A program made the position numbers and the translations under genes. Positions 13,170 through 13,861 of a stretch of 13,861 nt of DNA are shown here, one piece after another. Location of the stretch: contig CAMLJW010000092.1 of the NCBI GenBank assembly GCA_946480485.1, positions 1 to 13,861 on the forward strand. Reading direction: 5' to 3'. The first letter of the stretch is position 1; every line of letters starts with the position of its first letter. The DNA is from an uncultured Streptomyces sp. Its GTDB lineage: Bacteria; Actinomycetota; Actinomycetes; Streptomycetales; Streptomycetaceae. The notes under the pieces were generated by a model. It worked only from the letters and a program-made list of their open reading frames with translations. It was not told where the DNA came from and made no database searches.

Positions 13170-13727
13170 ATGAGCCTGTTCGGGGACGGCCTGGACGCCG
13201 CGGTGCAGAAGGCATTCACCCGCCCGGCGCCCAAGAGCGCGGGCGCGCAGATGCGCTACCTGGTCAAGCAGCTCAAGGGCACCAAGGCGGTTGCCCAGAT
13301 GCTGCGCATCTCCCAGCGCACCGTCGAACGGTACGTGAAGGACCAGATCAAGAAGCCGCGCCCGGACCTGGCCGCCCGCCTGGAGCGCGAGGTCAAGAAG
13401 CGGTGGCAGCCGCAGATCCGCGCCAAGGCCCGCGAGAAGGCGGCGACCACTGGCGGCATCGTCATCGACACCCAGGCCCGCATCGGCTACACCGCGCCGA
13501 TCGGCTCGACTGACGAGGACCGGCTCCGCCACCTCACCGTGGCCCTGCCGCCGCAGTACGCCGCCCGCCTCTTCGACGCCCAGGAGCAGGGCGCCAATGA
13601 CCAGGAACTGCAGGACATCGCCGCCGAAGCGCTCAAGGAGGTGTACTTCCAGGACAACGGCCGCCGCGCCGGCCAGTTGGAGGAGGTCCGCTTCACCGAC
13701 ATCACGCACTTGGAATTCGGCCTGTAG
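13170..13727 (+). CDS. tpg: telomere terminal protein Tpg
   Basis: At 185 aa, it is the expected length for the Streptomyces terminal protein that is covalently linked to the 5' DNA ends and primes end patching. A helix-turn-helix (VAQMLRISQRTVERYVK, residues 41-57) is followed by a basic helix rich in Arg/Lys (residues 61-90). Then comes the strand GGIVIDTQ and the loop APIGSTDED, which contains Thr114. I recall Thr114 of Tpg as the nucleotide acceptor, and it is present at exactly that number here. The C-terminal half (EALKEVYF to ITHLEFGL) is complete. AGGAGAGGG lies just before the ATG, 9 bp after the tap stop, so the two genes are co-transcribed. Nothing looks damaged. Confidence 0.94.
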   Translation: MSLFGDGLDAAVQKAFTRPAPKSAGAQMRYLVKQLKGTKAVAQMLRISQRTVERYVKDQIKKPRPDLAARLEREVKKRWQPQIRAKAREKAATTGGIVIDTQARIGYTAPIGSTDEDRLRHLTVALPPQYAARLFDAQEQGANDQELQDIAAEALKEVYFQDNGRRAGQLEEVRFTDITHLEFGL

Positions 13728-13734
13728 ATCCCGA

Positions 13735-13853
13735 ACAGCCGCGAACCCCGCCGACGGCATCATGCTCGGCACCGGTCTGGCTGCGGTACGAGCCCCCGAC
13801 CCCGTCGGCGGATTCTTGGGGTCCTCGCAACACCTGATGGCTTACGCGGCTGT
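13735..13853. repeat. nested inverted repeats downstream of tpg
   Basis: Outer arms ACAGCCGCG (13735-13743) and CGCGGCTGT (13845-13853) are perfect inverse copies. Inside them CCGCCGACGG (13748-13757) and CCGTCGGCGG (13802-13811) form a second perfect 10-bp pair. GACCCC (13798-13803) and GGGGTC (13818-13823) form a third, overlapping hairpin. This may be a complex terminator of the tap-tpg operon. The motifs I recall for archetypal Streptomyces telomere ends are not seen. No gene is visible from 13728 to the window end. Confidence 0.4.
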
Positions 13854-13861
13854 CAGTAGAT

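Noticed and set aside
10899..13772. 957-codon open frame on the minus strand across tap and tpg
   Set aside because: It is an antisense shadow caused by high G+C. The product is Arg/Gly/Val-rich without domains, while the + strand carries clear tap and tpg.
1..13861. CRISPR arrays, tRNA or rRNA genes
   Set aside because: No regularly spaced direct repeats with spacers, no cloverleaf and no rRNA-like stretch was found on reading.

Overview
The window is high-G+C actinobacterial DNA with strong third-position G/C bias. Intact homologues of the Streptomyces telomere genes tap and tpg place it on a linear Streptomyces (or close relative) replicon, chromosome arm or linear plasmid. Most genes run rightward on the + strand.

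Left part (1-2851). An N-terminally incomplete SAM methyltransferase of the phosphoethanolamine methyltransferase type overlaps by ATGA a sarcosine-oxidase-like flavoprotein. Facing them on the minus strand is a decayed branched-chain amino-acid ABC permease gene (livH). It has two frameshifts, a lost 5' end at about 2851 and a possible trace of livM beyond its 3' end. This looks like resident arm DNA cut at a junction near 2851.

Second telomere-like operon (2900-5478). A long inverted repeat overlapping a candidate promoter is followed by a 113-aa unknown protein, a 502-aa protein and a 195-aa protein. The 502-aa protein matches Tap in its N terminus and C-terminal domain. The 195-aa protein matches the layout of Tpg. 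I read the last two as a divergent Tap/Tpg pair.

Transposition core (5624-10746). Four genes follow: a chimera of a transposase-type DNA-binding domain and an AAA+ ATPase; a DD35E transposase with a Mu/TnsB-type C-terminal domain; a TnsC/TniB-like ATPase; and an unrecognised 367-aa protein. This is a Tn7/Tn5053-type layout with an unusual second ATPase.

Canonical telomere operon (10855-13727). Four 11-bp phased GTACG repeats lie in front of tap (743 aa) and tpg (185 aa, with Thr114). A short tail with nested inverted repeats ends the window.

Taken together, 2900-13727 resembles a mobile element carrying telomere-maintenance genes, consistent with what I recall of reports of telomeric transposons in Streptomyces. 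The most novel reading is that both Tap proteins show a degenerate protein-primed family-B DNA polymerase palm pattern, with the order of motifs A, B and C kept but catalytic residues lost. Everything here is from reading the sequence; no searches were run.
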